A program made the position numbers and the translations under genes. From positions 1 to 12,009 of the forward strand of contig JADFRJ010000054.1 of NCBI GenBank assembly GCA_022561355.1: DNA of 12,009 bases, in the 5' to 3' direction. Source of the stretch: Chloroflexota bacterium. Its GTDB lineage: Bacteria; Chloroflexota; Dehalococcoidia; DSTF01; RBG-16-68-14. Below the pieces are notes generated by a model, which ran no database searches, had not been told where the DNA came from, and saw nothing but the letters and a program-made list of their open reading frames with translations. Below, one piece after another: positions 1 through 6,615 of this stretch; positions within the stretch are counted from its first letter, which is position 1; each line of letters starts with the position of its first letter.

Positions 1-2
1 AT

Positions 3-731
3 TCCGGTGGTTATGGCACGTTCCGAGGCGGCCTCGGACACACGGCCGTCTGGATGGTCAAGAACACGCCGGGCATCGAGTACCAGTGTGGCTGCGCCGG
101 CATGCGCAGCAAGGTGCTCGCCAACCACGGCATGTTCGGCGCCTATCCAAGCTGGCCGGACCGCGGGAGCTACGCGCACGATACCAACCTGAAGGAATTA
201 ATCGAGAAGCAGCAGCCGCTCGTGCACGAGCGCGGCGATCCTGAAGACCCGATCATGGCGAACATTCTCACCGCGAAGGTGTTGGAGACGAACATCATCA
301 CGCCGTTCATCACGCCGGAGCTACTCCAAGAATACGATGTGATTATGCACCCGATCTCCGGCGCGCAGGCGCTCGGCGACCCGCTGGAGCGCGACCCAAC
401 CGAGGTGGCGCTGGACCTGACCAAGGGCTGGACCCGCGAGCGAATCGCGTCCGACGTCCACGGTGTTGTCGTCAGTTACGACGAGGCTGCGAAAGAGTAC
501 AAGGCCGATGAAGCGGCGACAGAGAAGAAGCGCGACGAGATGCGACAGGCGCGCAAGGACCGCAGCATACCGTTCAAGGAGTGGTGGGCGCAGGAGCGCG
601 AGAAGGTGCAGGCGAAGGAAAACATGGACTCCGCCGTCCTCGATATGTGGCGCAGCTCGATGGAGCTGTCGCCGGAGTACGGCGCCGAGCTACGGGCGTT
701 CTGGAAGCTGCCCGAAGACTTCACGTTCTAG
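3..731 (+). CDS. Ketone carboxylase alpha subunit (HyuB/acetone carboxylase family), 5'-truncated
   Basis: The open frame enters from the left edge and gives 242 residues before TAG, so only the C-terminal third of a protein that is usually about 700-780 aa is present. The visible start (SGGYGTFRGGLGHTAVWMVK) and the blocks NTPGIEYQCGCAGMRSK and AYPSWPDRGSYAHDTN resemble the alpha subunit of acetone carboxylase (AcxB) and related acetophenone carboxylase subunits, members of the hydantoinase B family. In that family this subunit carries the metal site where the phosphorylated ketone enolate and carboxy-phosphate-derived CO2 are joined. The tail, about residues 160-220, is charged and probably helical. 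The identification leans strongly on the next gene, a gamma subunit found only with these carboxylases. A beta (HyuA-like, ATP-binding) subunit is expected just upstream but lies outside the window. Acetone, butanone, acetophenone or another ketone cannot be told apart from this fragment. Confidence 0.8.
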   Translation, partial: SGGYGTFRGGLGHTAVWMVKNTPGIEYQCGCAGMRSKVLANHGMFGAYPSWPDRGSYAHDTNLKELIEKQQPLVHERGDPEDPIMANILTAKVLETNIITPFITPELLQEYDVIMHPISGAQALGDPLERDPTEVALDLTKGWTRERIASDVHGVVVSYDEAAKEYKADEAATEKKRDEMRQARKDRSIPFKEWWAQEREKVQAKENMDSAVLDMWRSSMELSPEYGAELRAFWKLPEDFTF

Positions 732-735
732 GAGG
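730..735 (+). promoter_or_regulatory. Shine-Dalgarno of the gamma subunit, overlapping the alpha stop
   Basis: AGGAGG begins inside the TAG stop codon of the alpha subunit and sits 5 nt before the ATG at 741. It fixes the gamma start and implies that the two subunits are translated from one message in coupled fashion. Confidence 0.8.
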
Positions 736-740
736 CCGAC

Positions 741-1283
741 ATGCCAGAATACGACATCGGCGAAATCGAACAGCTGATCGACGGACAGCTCCCGTGGCCG
801 CGCGTTCAGGAGATCATGAAGGGCGCCAAGGACGTAGACCGCTTTGAGAAGTGGGTCAAGATCCTGCAGGGCCGCGTGTCTTGGCCGGAGCCGATCTTGC
901 TCCCGTTGACGCCAGCTTTGTTCATCGTTCAGAAGGAGAACAACGAGCGCGTGGTCAAGTGCAAGTGCGGCCAGGAGTTTGGCGACTACCGCGTCAACTG
1001 GAAGCTCAGCGCTGCGATCTACGTCCGCGAGTCCGAGGAGGACTTCAAGGAGATCTACCGCGGCTCCGAGCAGCCGGACCCGGCTTGGACGCAGGTCCGC
1101 GAGTACTCTTGTCCCGGCTGCGGAACCATGCTTGAGGTCGAAGCAGTCCCACGTGGAACGCCGCCCGATTTCGATTTCCTGCCGGACCTGGACACCTACT
1201 ACAAGGAGTGGCTTGGCCGTCCGCTGCCGGACGAGCAGGAGTTCACCGACAAGACGCTCGAGACCGTCGCCAAGTGGTCCTGA
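741..1283 (+). CDS. Acetone carboxylase-type gamma subunit
   Basis: This 180-residue protein matches the small gamma subunit of acetone carboxylase (AcxC, about 170 aa) and its acetophenone carboxylase counterpart. It contributes to the hetero-oligomer with alpha and beta subunits rather than acting alone. A split zinc-ribbon is visible: Cys74-x-Cys76 in VVKCKCGQEF and Cys124-x2-Cys127 in EYSCPGCGTM, about 50 residues apart. The hydrophobic/acidic N-terminus (PWPRVQEIMKG, near 19-29) and the C-terminal FDFLPDLDTYYKEWLGRPLP (145-164) are also family-like. The ATG is fixed by AGGAGG 5 nt upstream. It lies 9 nt after the alpha stop, so the pair must form one enzyme. The four cysteines are intact and nothing suggests decay. 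The substrate ketone is not predictable from this subunit. Confidence 0.88.
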   Translation: MPEYDIGEIEQLIDGQLPWPRVQEIMKGAKDVDRFEKWVKILQGRVSWPEPILLPLTPALFIVQKENNERVVKCKCGQEFGDYRVNWKLSAAIYVRESEEDFKEIYRGSEQPDPAWTQVREYSCPGCGTMLEVEAVPRGTPPDFDFLPDLDTYYKEWLGRPLPDEQEFTDKTLETVAKWS

Positions 1284-1306
1284 GCCCCGCGAGCTAGGGT
1301 ACGCGC

Positions 1307-2503
1307 ATGACCAAGGCGCTCGACGGGCTCGTCGTTCTCGATACGACCACTGAGTTCTGGGCGGCGCTGGGCGTGGCGCTGCTGGGCGACTTCGGCGCCC
1401 ACGTCATCAAGATCGAGCCGCCATCGACCCGTCGCGAGGCGAACGCGGGTACGTGGGACCACCTCAACGAGCTGGCGAACCGCAACAAGCTCAGCCTAGC
1501 GCTGGACACGGAACCGGCTGCAGGGCGCGCGGCCCTTGAGGCCCTGGTGAAGAAGGCCGACATCTTCGTCGCGGACAGACCGATACCCGATCTGGAGCAG
1601 CGACGGCTCGACTACGCGAGCTTGGCCGCACTCAAGCCGGACCTGATCTACGCGCATGGCTCAGGCTATGGGCCCGCGGGCCCCGACCGCGACGCGCCCG
1701 CCATCGACGAGTTGGCGGCGGCTCGCACAGGCATCATGCCCATCCTCCAACAGCCCGGCCAGCCTCCGGTCTACACCGAGGCCGGCCAGATGTATTCGAG
1801 CGTGATGCTCGCCTTCGGCGTGATGGCGGCGCTGCGCCACCGCGCGCAGACGGGCGAGGGCCAACAGGTGAACGTCTCGCTCTTCGCCGGCAACATGTAC
1901 GGCGCCAGCCTGGACATCCAGGCCTACCTCGCCATGGGCGGCGAGCGCTTCCTCCAGCCCGTCTCCCGCCTGGACGCCGGCAACCCCATGTCGGGCGTCC
2001 TCTATCGCGCCTCCGACGGCCGCTGGGTGACGCTCACGATGCCGGACACCGACCGCTGGTGGCCGGACCTGGCGGCGATCACCGGCCTGGACGTTGATGA
2101 CGAGCGCTTCAACAGCCACGAGAAGCGCTGCGAGGTGAACCGGCTGGAGCTGCTGAGCACGCTGGAGGACGCCTTCAGCAAGCAGCCGTCCGATCACTGG
2201 CGCACGGAGCTGAACGCCCGCCAGATGTCGGCGGACGTGATCGAAGATTACGGCTACCCGGAGGGCGATCGGTCGGCCGTGCGCAACCGCTACATCATCG
2301 ACATCGAGGACGAGCGCCTTGGCACGCTGAGGTCGGTCGGCTTCCCGATCCACATGAGCGAGAGTCCGGCGGAGCTAACGAAGCGCGCGCCAACGCTCGG
2401 CCAGCACTCGGCGGCGGTGCTGAGCAAGACGCTGGGCTACTCCGCAGACGAGATCGCGCAGTTGCAGACCGATGGCGTCATCGCGGGGGTCTCCGATGGC
2501 TAA
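1307..2503 (+). CDS. Family III CoA-transferase (CaiB/BaiF), copy 1
   Basis: This 398-residue protein has the normal length for a class III (formyl-CoA:oxalate CoA-transferase type) enzyme, which moves CoA between carboxylic acids through acyl-aspartyl intermediates. The N-terminal block LDGLVVLDTTTEF and GDFGAHVIKIEPP form the Rossmann-like part. Asp134 in APAIDELAAARTGIMP occupies the catalytic aspartate position. GEGQQVNVSLF (about 183-193) and the C-terminal LGQHSAAVLSKTLGYS are family hallmarks. The substrate-specificity part, RQMSADVIEDYGYPEGDRS (about 305-323), departs from the common 'G(I/V)P..P(V/I)N' pattern, so its acyl substrate probably differs from that of the two following copies. 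It starts 23 nt after the gamma subunit, with AGGG 7 nt before ATG. Activation of a beta-keto acid made by the upstream carboxylase is a contextual guess; a bile-acid or carnitine-type role is not excluded. Confidence 0.87.
   Translation: MTKALDGLVVLDTTTEFWAALGVALLGDFGAHVIKIEPPSTRREANAGTWDHLNELANRNKLSLALDTEPAAGRAALEALVKKADIFVADRPIPDLEQRRLDYASLAALKPDLIYAHGSGYGPAGPDRDAPAIDELAAARTGIMPILQQPGQPPVYTEAGQMYSSVMLAFGVMAALRHRAQTGEGQQVNVSLFAGNMYGASLDIQAYLAMGGERFLQPVSRLDAGNPMSGVLYRASDGRWVTLTMPDTDRWWPDLAAITGLDVDDERFNSHEKRCEVNRLELLSTLEDAFSKQPSDHWRTELNARQMSADVIEDYGYPEGDRSAVRNRYIIDIEDERLGTLRSVGFPIHMSESPAELTKRAPTLGQHSAAVLSKTLGYSADEIAQLQTDGVIAGVSDG
2485..2489 (+). promoter_or_regulatory. Ribosome binding site deciding the start of CoA-transferase copy 2
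   Basis: GGGGG lies 6 nt before the ATG at 2496. This favours 2496 over the in-frame ATG at 2472, which has no purine-rich stretch at a proper distance and would add eight unrelated residues (MASSRGSP). Confidence 0.5.
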
Positions 2504-3704
2504 CGCGCTCGACGGCATCCGCGTCATCGACCTGACGGTCTGGTTCCAAGGTCCGGTTGCCGCGCAGCACCTGGCCGACTTCGGCGCGGAGGTGATCAAG
2601 GTCGAGCGGCCGCAGGGCGGCGACCTGGCGCGCGGGGTGCGCTCCATCAAGGCGGTGCCCGTGGGCGATTGGAACCAGTACTTCCTCGTGATCAACCGCA
2701 ACAAGAAGAGCATGGCTGTCGACCTCAAAGAGGCTGGCGGCCGCGAGATCCTGCACAAGCTCGTGAAAGAGTCGGACGTCTTCCTCTCGAACCTCAGCTC
2801 CGAGAACCTGGCTGCCTGGCAGCTCAGCTACGAAGAGCTGCGCGAGATCAACCCGCGCCTCGTCTACGCCATGAACACGGGCTACGGGCCGTTCGGCGAG
2901 ATCACGAAGCCATCGTTCGATATGACGGTGCAGGCGCTCACGGGGCTGATGGCCCGCCAGGGCGAGCCCGGCCAGCCGCCGATCTATCTCGGCATGGGCT
3001 CCGGCGACGCGATCGGCGGCCTGATGGCCGCGCTTGGCATTTTGATCGCGTTGCAGCAGCGCGATGTCACCGGCGTGGGCCAGTACCTGGACGCTTCGCT
3101 CTACGGCGCGCAGCTCTTCCTGGGCGCGCCCAGCTTGCAGGGCTACCTGGCGGGCGACAAGACGCTCGCGCAGCAGCGCTCGCGGACGGACGCGCCCAAC
3201 CCGCTCTGGAACATGTACGAGGCGAGCGACCGCTGGCTGATGCTCTGCTTGGAAAACGGCGACGAGCATTGGTCGCAGCTCTCCGGCACGCTGGACGACG
3301 AGGCGCTCGCGGGCGATGAGCGCTTCGCGACGGACACGGGGCGGAGCGGGCATCACGCGGAGCTGATCGCGGCGCTGGACGCAGCGATCGCCAACCAGAC
3401 GGCCGATGAGTGGATGGAGCGCTGGCGGCCGCTTGGCATCCCGGCCAGCCCCATCGGCAATCTGGAGGAGTTGGCGAACGACCCGCAGGCCTGGGAGAAC
3501 GACTACTTCGTCGAGACCTACTGCGAAGAGGTGCAGCGCGATGTCAACGTGCGCGGGTTGCCGGTGGGCCTGAGCAAGACGCCGGGCTCGGTGCGCACAC
3601 TAGGCCCGGAGCTGGGCCAGCATACGGAAGAGATCCTCACCGAGACGCTCGGCTACAGTTGGGAGCAGGTCGTCGAGTTGAAGGAGCAGGGGGCGATTCT
3701 CTAG
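2496..3704 (+). CDS. Family III CoA-transferase (CaiB/BaiF), copy 2
   Basis: This 402-residue protein starts at ATG 2496, so its first 8 nt (ATGGCTAA) overlap the stop of copy 1; the alignment of MANALDGIRVIDLT with the starts of its two neighbours supports this. LADFGAEVIKVERPQGGD (about 27-44) and the YFLVINRNKKSMAVDLK block (about 62-78) are typical of the family. The catalytic aspartate is Asp142 in KPSFDMTVQALTGLM. GVGQYLDASLYGAQLF and the GIPASPIGNLEELANDPQAW segment (the substrate-side 'GIP.xP' loop) are present, as is the C-terminal LGQHTEEILTETLGYS. It looks fully functional. The overlap with copy 1 and the 1-nt gap to copy 3 indicate coupled translation. Copies 1 and 2 might form a heteromer, as BbsE/BbsF do in benzylsuccinate activation, although here both keep the aspartate. 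Confidence 0.9.
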   Translation: MANALDGIRVIDLTVWFQGPVAAQHLADFGAEVIKVERPQGGDLARGVRSIKAVPVGDWNQYFLVINRNKKSMAVDLKEAGGREILHKLVKESDVFLSNLSSENLAAWQLSYEELREINPRLVYAMNTGYGPFGEITKPSFDMTVQALTGLMARQGEPGQPPIYLGMGSGDAIGGLMAALGILIALQQRDVTGVGQYLDASLYGAQLFLGAPSLQGYLAGDKTLAQQRSRTDAPNPLWNMYEASDRWLMLCLENGDEHWSQLSGTLDDEALAGDERFATDTGRSGHHAELIAALDAAIANQTADEWMERWRPLGIPASPIGNLEELANDPQAWENDYFVETYCEEVQRDVNVRGLPVGLSKTPGSVRTLGPELGQHTEEILTETLGYSWEQVVELKEQGAIL

Positions 3705-3705
3705 C

Positions 3706-4893
3706 ATGGCCGATGAGGAGCGTGGCCCGCTCGTTGGTCTGACCGTCCTCGACACCGCGACGATGCTCGCGGGACCCTATGCCGCAACGCTCCTGGGGGA
3801 CCTCGGCGCGGACGTGATCAAGGTCGAGCCTCCGCGCGGAGACGACACCCGCAGCCTCGGGCCGGAGCGCGGCGGGGAGCGGGCGCCGTTCATCAGCGTC
3901 AACCGCAACAAGCGCAGCATCGTCCTCGACCTCACGCGGCCCGCCGACAGAGAGGCGTTCGGGAAGCTCGCCGCGACCGCGGACGCCGTGATCGCGAACG
4001 CCCGGGAGCCGGCCCTCTCGCGCCTCGGCCTCGGCTACGAGCAGGTCCGCGAGCACAGGCCGGACATCATCTGGGTCGGCGTGACCGCGTTCGGCGTCGA
4101 TGGCCCGTACGCCGGGCGGCCCGGCATCGATTTCATGGCGCAGGGCATCGCGGGGCTCGTCGCTCTCAACGGCGACCCCGATCGCGACCCGGTCCGCGTC
4201 ACGGTGCCACTCGTCGATGTCATGACGTCGCTCCTCGTCGTCTCGGGCATCCTCGCCGCGCTGCACGAGCGCGCGAAGTCTGGCAAGGGCCAGCGCATCG
4301 ACGTCTCGCTGCTCGATGCGCTCGTCCATGCGCAGGCGACAGGCCTCGCCAGCCTCTTCCTCACCGGCGAGACGACGCCCCGGACGGGCAACCGCAGCTA
4401 CTACTTCGCGCCGTCCGGCGTGTTCGAGTGCGCCGACGGCAGCATGGTCTGCATCACGACCCCCTCCGAGAAGTTCTTCGCGAACCTCAGCGATGCGCTC
4501 GAAGCGGGCTGGACGGACGACGACCGCTTTCGCACGATTGAGCTGCGCCTGCAGAACGAGGATGCGCTTGAGGCCGAGGTGGCTGCTCGCTGCAAGCAGT
4601 ACTCGCGCGAAGAGCTGCTCGAGCGGCTGCACGCTGCCGATGTGCTGGCCGCGCCCGTCAACGAGCTGCCGGACGTCCTGCGCGACCCACAGGTGCTCCA
4701 CAACGGCATGATCCAGACGACGCAACACGCCACGCTTGGCAATCTGGACGTCACCGGCGTGCCGCTCCACCTGGGGCGCACGCCCGGCAGCGTCCGCCGC
4801 GCACCGCCCGTGCTGGGCCAGCATACGGAAGAGATCTTGCGAGAGCTGGGCTACGCGGTGGCCGAGATCGCTGAGCTAACGAAGAGGAAGTAG
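3706..4893 (+). CDS. Family III CoA-transferase (CaiB/BaiF), copy 3
   Basis: This 395-residue protein begins one base after the stop of copy 2. It is the most canonical of the three: LVGLTVLDTATMLAGPYAAT, LGDLGADVIKVEPPRGDDTR, the SVNRNKRSIVLDL block, catalytic Asp142 in RPGIDFMAQGIAGL, GKGQRIDVSLLDALVHAQ, and the TPRTGNRSYYFAP segment before the small domain. The substrate-side loop reads VLAAPVNELPDVLRDPQV and the C-terminus LGQHTEEILRELGYAV. These features match enzymes acting on short-chain or branched dicarboxylic or beta-keto acids, but the exact substrate cannot be read off. The ribosome binding site is poor (CAGGGGG about 12 nt away), which fits translational re-initiation from copy 2. 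It probably works with the neighbouring transferases and the carboxylase in activating a carboxylated product. Confidence 0.9.
   Translation: MADEERGPLVGLTVLDTATMLAGPYAATLLGDLGADVIKVEPPRGDDTRSLGPERGGERAPFISVNRNKRSIVLDLTRPADREAFGKLAATADAVIANAREPALSRLGLGYEQVREHRPDIIWVGVTAFGVDGPYAGRPGIDFMAQGIAGLVALNGDPDRDPVRVTVPLVDVMTSLLVVSGILAALHERAKSGKGQRIDVSLLDALVHAQATGLASLFLTGETTPRTGNRSYYFAPSGVFECADGSMVCITTPSEKFFANLSDALEAGWTDDDRFRTIELRLQNEDALEAEVAARCKQYSREELLERLHAADVLAAPVNELPDVLRDPQVLHNGMIQTTQHATLGNLDVTGVPLHLGRTPGSVRRAPPVLGQHTEEILRELGYAVAEIAELTKRK
4884..4890 (+). promoter_or_regulatory. Shine-Dalgarno of the MBL-fold hydrolase
   Basis: GAGGAAG, embedded in the last codons of CoA-transferase copy 3, lies 6 nt before ATG 4897. 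It supports the upstream ATG and therefore the repetitive N-terminus of the hydrolase. Confidence 0.6.
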
Positions 4894-4896
4894 CAT

Positions 4897-6192
4897 ATGG
4901 TTGACGAACAAGGGGTTGACGAAAAAGGCGCTGACGAGAAGGTACCGCTCGACTACGAATCCGCGCGTGGCATGGAGAAGGAGCAGGCCGCGTTCTTCTA
5001 TCGCGGGGCATCGGAGGAGGTGGCGGAGGGAGTTATCTTCACTCCGAGGCAGGGCAACAGCACCGCGTTCGTCTGCGACGACGCTATCCTGATGGTCGAC
5101 ACGAACCCGCAGTGGTATGCGGCCGGCACAGTCGAGGACATTCGCAAGAACCACAGCAAGGCGCCCGTGGACAGCATTATCTACACGCACGGCCACATCG
5201 ACCACGTGACCGGCGCCGAGACGTTTATCGAAGAGGCCGCAAGCCAGGGCTACAAGCGGCCGCGCATCATCGGCCACGAGGACGTCAGCAAGCGGTTCGA
5301 GCGCTATCGCCAGACGCACCCCTGGCAGAACTTCATCAACAGAGTGCAGTTCAACCTGCCGGAGAGCATCGAGGCCTTCTCGACGGTGCCCTGGATCGAC
5401 CCGGACACGGTCTATACGAAAGAGCTGTTCATCGACGTGGGCAAGGAGCGCTTCGAGCTGCACCACTCGCTGGGCGAAACGGACGACGAGACCTGGGTCT
5501 GGTGCCCGGGCCGCCGCGTGCTCTGCACAGGCGACACGTTCGTGTGGTCGACGCCCAACGGCGGCAACCCGTACAAGGTCCAGCGCTACGCCTATGAGTG
5601 GGCCGTCGCGCTGGAGATGATGGCCGCGCAGAAGCCGCTGCACCTGCTCCCAGGCCACGGCCCGGCCATGTCCGGAGAGGAGCGCATCCAGGACGCGCTG
5701 CTCTCGACGGCCAACTTCCTGCGCTCGATCCACGACCAGGTGGTCGCGAAGATGAATGAAGGGAAGTGGCTAGAGGACGTCATCCGCGAAATCGACCTTC
5801 CGGTCAGCGACAAGCCCTGGCTGCGCCCGATCTACGACCACCCGGAGTTCATCGCGCGCAACGTCTACCGCCTCTACGGCGGCTGGTACGACGGCGATCC
5901 GGCGAACATCCTGCCGGCGCACTCCGAGGACGTGGCCGAGGCGCTGGTGTCGGCGGCCGGCGCCGCGCCGATCTTGGAACGCGCGCGCAAGCTCCAGAGC
6001 GATGGCGAGCTGCAGCTCGCCTGCCACCTCGTCGACTTCGTGCGCAAGGGCGAGCCGGACAACGCGGAGGCCTGGAAGCTCTGGCGCGACCTCTTCGCCG
6101 CGCGCGCGGCGCAGGAGCAGTCGCTGATGGCTCGCGGCGCGTTCTACTATGCCGTCAGCCAGGCAGAGAAGCGGCTGGAGGAGTTGGGCTAG
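4897..6192 (+). CDS. Metallo-beta-lactamase-fold hydrolase, alkyl-sulfatase-like, short form
   Basis: This 431-residue protein contains the dinuclear metal motif H98-x-H100-x-D102-H103 (IYTHGHIDHVTG), Asp213 in LCTGDTF and His254 in LLPGHGPAM, the ligand set of a metallo-beta-lactamase fold. After the catalytic domain comes a helical segment (about 275-425) with RNVYRLYGGWYDGDPANILP, the signature of the alkyl-sulfatase dimerisation domain. Known SdsA1/BDS1-type alkyl sulfatases are about 650 aa and end in an SCP2-like lipid-binding domain; that domain is absent here. The usual Asn-containing 'AEN' step is replaced by an ordinary 'TGD'. No signal peptide is visible, so it is probably cytoplasmic. 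Being 3 nt after the third CoA-transferase, it may hydrolyse an ester, lactone, thioester or sulfate ester of the same pathway. The N-terminus carries three VDE(Q/K)G-like repeats. The fold is secure; the substrate is unknown. Confidence 0.85.
   Translation: MVDEQGVDEKGADEKVPLDYESARGMEKEQAAFFYRGASEEVAEGVIFTPRQGNSTAFVCDDAILMVDTNPQWYAAGTVEDIRKNHSKAPVDSIIYTHGHIDHVTGAETFIEEAASQGYKRPRIIGHEDVSKRFERYRQTHPWQNFINRVQFNLPESIEAFSTVPWIDPDTVYTKELFIDVGKERFELHHSLGETDDETWVWCPGRRVLCTGDTFVWSTPNGGNPYKVQRYAYEWAVALEMMAAQKPLHLLPGHGPAMSGEERIQDALLSTANFLRSIHDQVVAKMNEGKWLEDVIREIDLPVSDKPWLRPIYDHPEFIARNVYRLYGGWYDGDPANILPAHSEDVAEALVSAAGAAPILERARKLQSDGELQLACHLVDFVRKGEPDNAEAWKLWRDLFAARAAQEQSLMARGAFYYAVSQAEKRLEELG
4900..4944 (+). 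repeat. 15-bp in-frame tandem repeat, three units
   Basis: Three consecutive 15-nt units (gttgacgaacaaggg, gttgacgaaaaaggc, gctgacgagaaggta) encode VDEQG-VDEKG-ADEKV directly after the start codon of the hydrolase. The third unit is diverged. The array is acidic and low in complexity, so it probably forms a flexible tail. Confidence 0.8.
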
Positions 6193-6218
6193 CCTTGGGC
6201 TAGCTTTCAGCTAGCTTA
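6186..6218 (+). repeat. 11-bp tandem repeat, three units, spanning the hydrolase stop codon
   Basis: GGGCTAGCCTT (6186-6196), GGGCTAGCTTT (6197-6207) and CAGCTAGCTTA (6208-6218) repeat head to tail with a period of 11, each with a GCTAGC palindrome at its core. The stop codon TAG of the upstream gene (6190-6192) is inside the first unit. The last unit runs into the hairpin at 6214-6232. Confidence 0.75.
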
Positions 6219-6232
6219 CGCTTCGCGTTGGC
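6214..6232 (+). terminator. Imperfect hairpin after the carboxylase/CoA-transferase block
   Basis: GCTTACGCTTCGCGTTGGC folds into an imperfect stem around a TTC loop: ACGC/GCGT and GC/GC pairs, plus one G-T wobble and one T-T mismatch. It lies 22 nt after the stop at 6192. No T-run follows, so it is at best a weak or factor-dependent terminator. It matches the reverse complement of the hairpin at 7882-7900 in 17 of 19 positions. Confidence 0.4.
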
Positions 6233-6280
6233 TGGGCGGTGTGCGCTCTGCTTCACGATGGCGAACGTAATTCCGCCTCC

Positions 6281-6289
6281 TGCTATTAT
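6281..6289 (+). promoter_or_regulatory. Extended -10 promoter before the small basic protein
   Basis: TGCTATTAT reads as an extended -10 (TGn plus TATTAT, one mismatch to TATAAT). I see no good -35 at 17 nt, as expected for an extended -10 promoter. Transcription would begin near 6296, leaving a leader of about 20 nt that contains the AGGAGG. Confidence 0.45.
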
Positions 6290-6303
6290 CAGGGCGACAC
6301 GTT

Positions 6304-6309
6304 AGGAGG
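6304..6309 (+). promoter_or_regulatory. Perfect Shine-Dalgarno of the small ORF
   Basis: AGGAGG is placed 6 nt before the ATG at 6316. This ideal match and spacing is the main argument that the 49-codon frame is translated. Confidence 0.8.
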
Positions 6310-6315
6310 CTCACC

Positions 6316-6465
6316 ATGGCAAGAAAAGATCGGGGCCATAGAGAAACCAAACGGCCGAAGAAAGACAAGGCGAAGAAAGGACTAGATAAGCCTGCCGTCC
6401 GCGCGCCGCTGCCGACAACGGAGGTGCGGGTGAGAACGAAACCTCCGGTCGAGAGCGACACCTAA
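6316..6465 (+). CDS. Small, highly basic protein of unknown function (49 aa)
   Basis: The frame begins MARKDRGHRETKRPKKDK and ends with VESDT before TAA. It has 9 Lys and 7 Arg against 7 acidic residues, a net charge of about +9. The first half (1-25) is almost wholly charged, and the second half is Pro/Thr/Val-rich with TEVRVRTKPP. No membrane segment, cysteine or known domain is visible; it is probably disordered and could bind nucleic acid or ribosomes. Short 'M(A/S)(R/K)KDRG..E.K(R/K)PKK' proteins seem familiar to me from several bacterial genomes, but I cannot name a family. Expression is supported by a perfect AGGAGG and an extended -10 promoter, so it seems to be its own transcription unit between two larger blocks. 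The opposite strand also has an open frame here (6216-6461), which I consider a shadow because it lacks a comparable start signal. Confidence 0.75.
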   Translation: MARKDRGHRETKRPKKDKAKKGLDKPAVRAPLPTTEVRVRTKPPVESDT

Positions 6466-6615
6466 TCGGTGAAATCCGTCGCGCGGGGAATCGCTGAAGG
6501 CGTGCGGCGCTTTCTCACAAACTCCTTGCCAAACGGGAGCATTAACAAGTAGTATCTCTTGGACTTCGATTTCCAACTGACTAGAAGCTCACCCCGCCTA
6601 GTTCAAGGACGAACG
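6466..6615. other. Intergenic stretch between the small basic protein and the SGNH hydrolase
   Basis: The 150 nt after the small frame contain no further coding region that I can support. I see no convincing hairpin plus T-run. The right half holds a candidate promoter (6526-6555) and the ribosome binding site of the next gene. Confidence 0.5.
6526..6555 (+). promoter_or_regulatory. Candidate promoter of the SGNH hydrolase
   Basis: TTGCCA (6526-6531) and TAGTAT (6550-6555) are separated by 18 nt and match the -35/-10 consensus at 4 of 6 positions each. Transcription would start near 6562, about 54 nt before the ATG at 6616. An in-frame TTG at 6559 lies next to that start point, which argues against its use as start codon. 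Confidence 0.4.

Noticed and set aside
3637..4824. Long minus-strand open frame (395 codons) antisense to CoA-transferase copy 3
   Set aside because: The translation is Arg/Ala/Asp/Val-rich without motifs. Such frames arise from strong third-position GC bias; the same holds for 2478-3356, 1661-2353, 4876-5733 and 9203-10018.
6186..6218. CRISPR-like array
   Set aside because: The 11-bp units are contiguous without spacers, and there are no cas genes.
6216..6461. Minus-strand 81-codon frame opposite the small basic protein
   Set aside because: No ribosome binding site or promoter of comparable quality; it is the complement of a lysine/arginine-rich plus-strand frame, which explains its Phe/Leu/Ser content.
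6481..6520. Possible terminator hairpin after the small basic protein
   Set aside because: The GC-rich stretch with GGCGTGCGGCGC followed by TTTCT does not form a stem of useful length.
6559..6615. TTG start for the SGNH hydrolase
   Set aside because: It lies at or before the predicted transcription start and would put 19 polar residues before the signal peptide. ATG 6616 has AAGGA at ideal distance.
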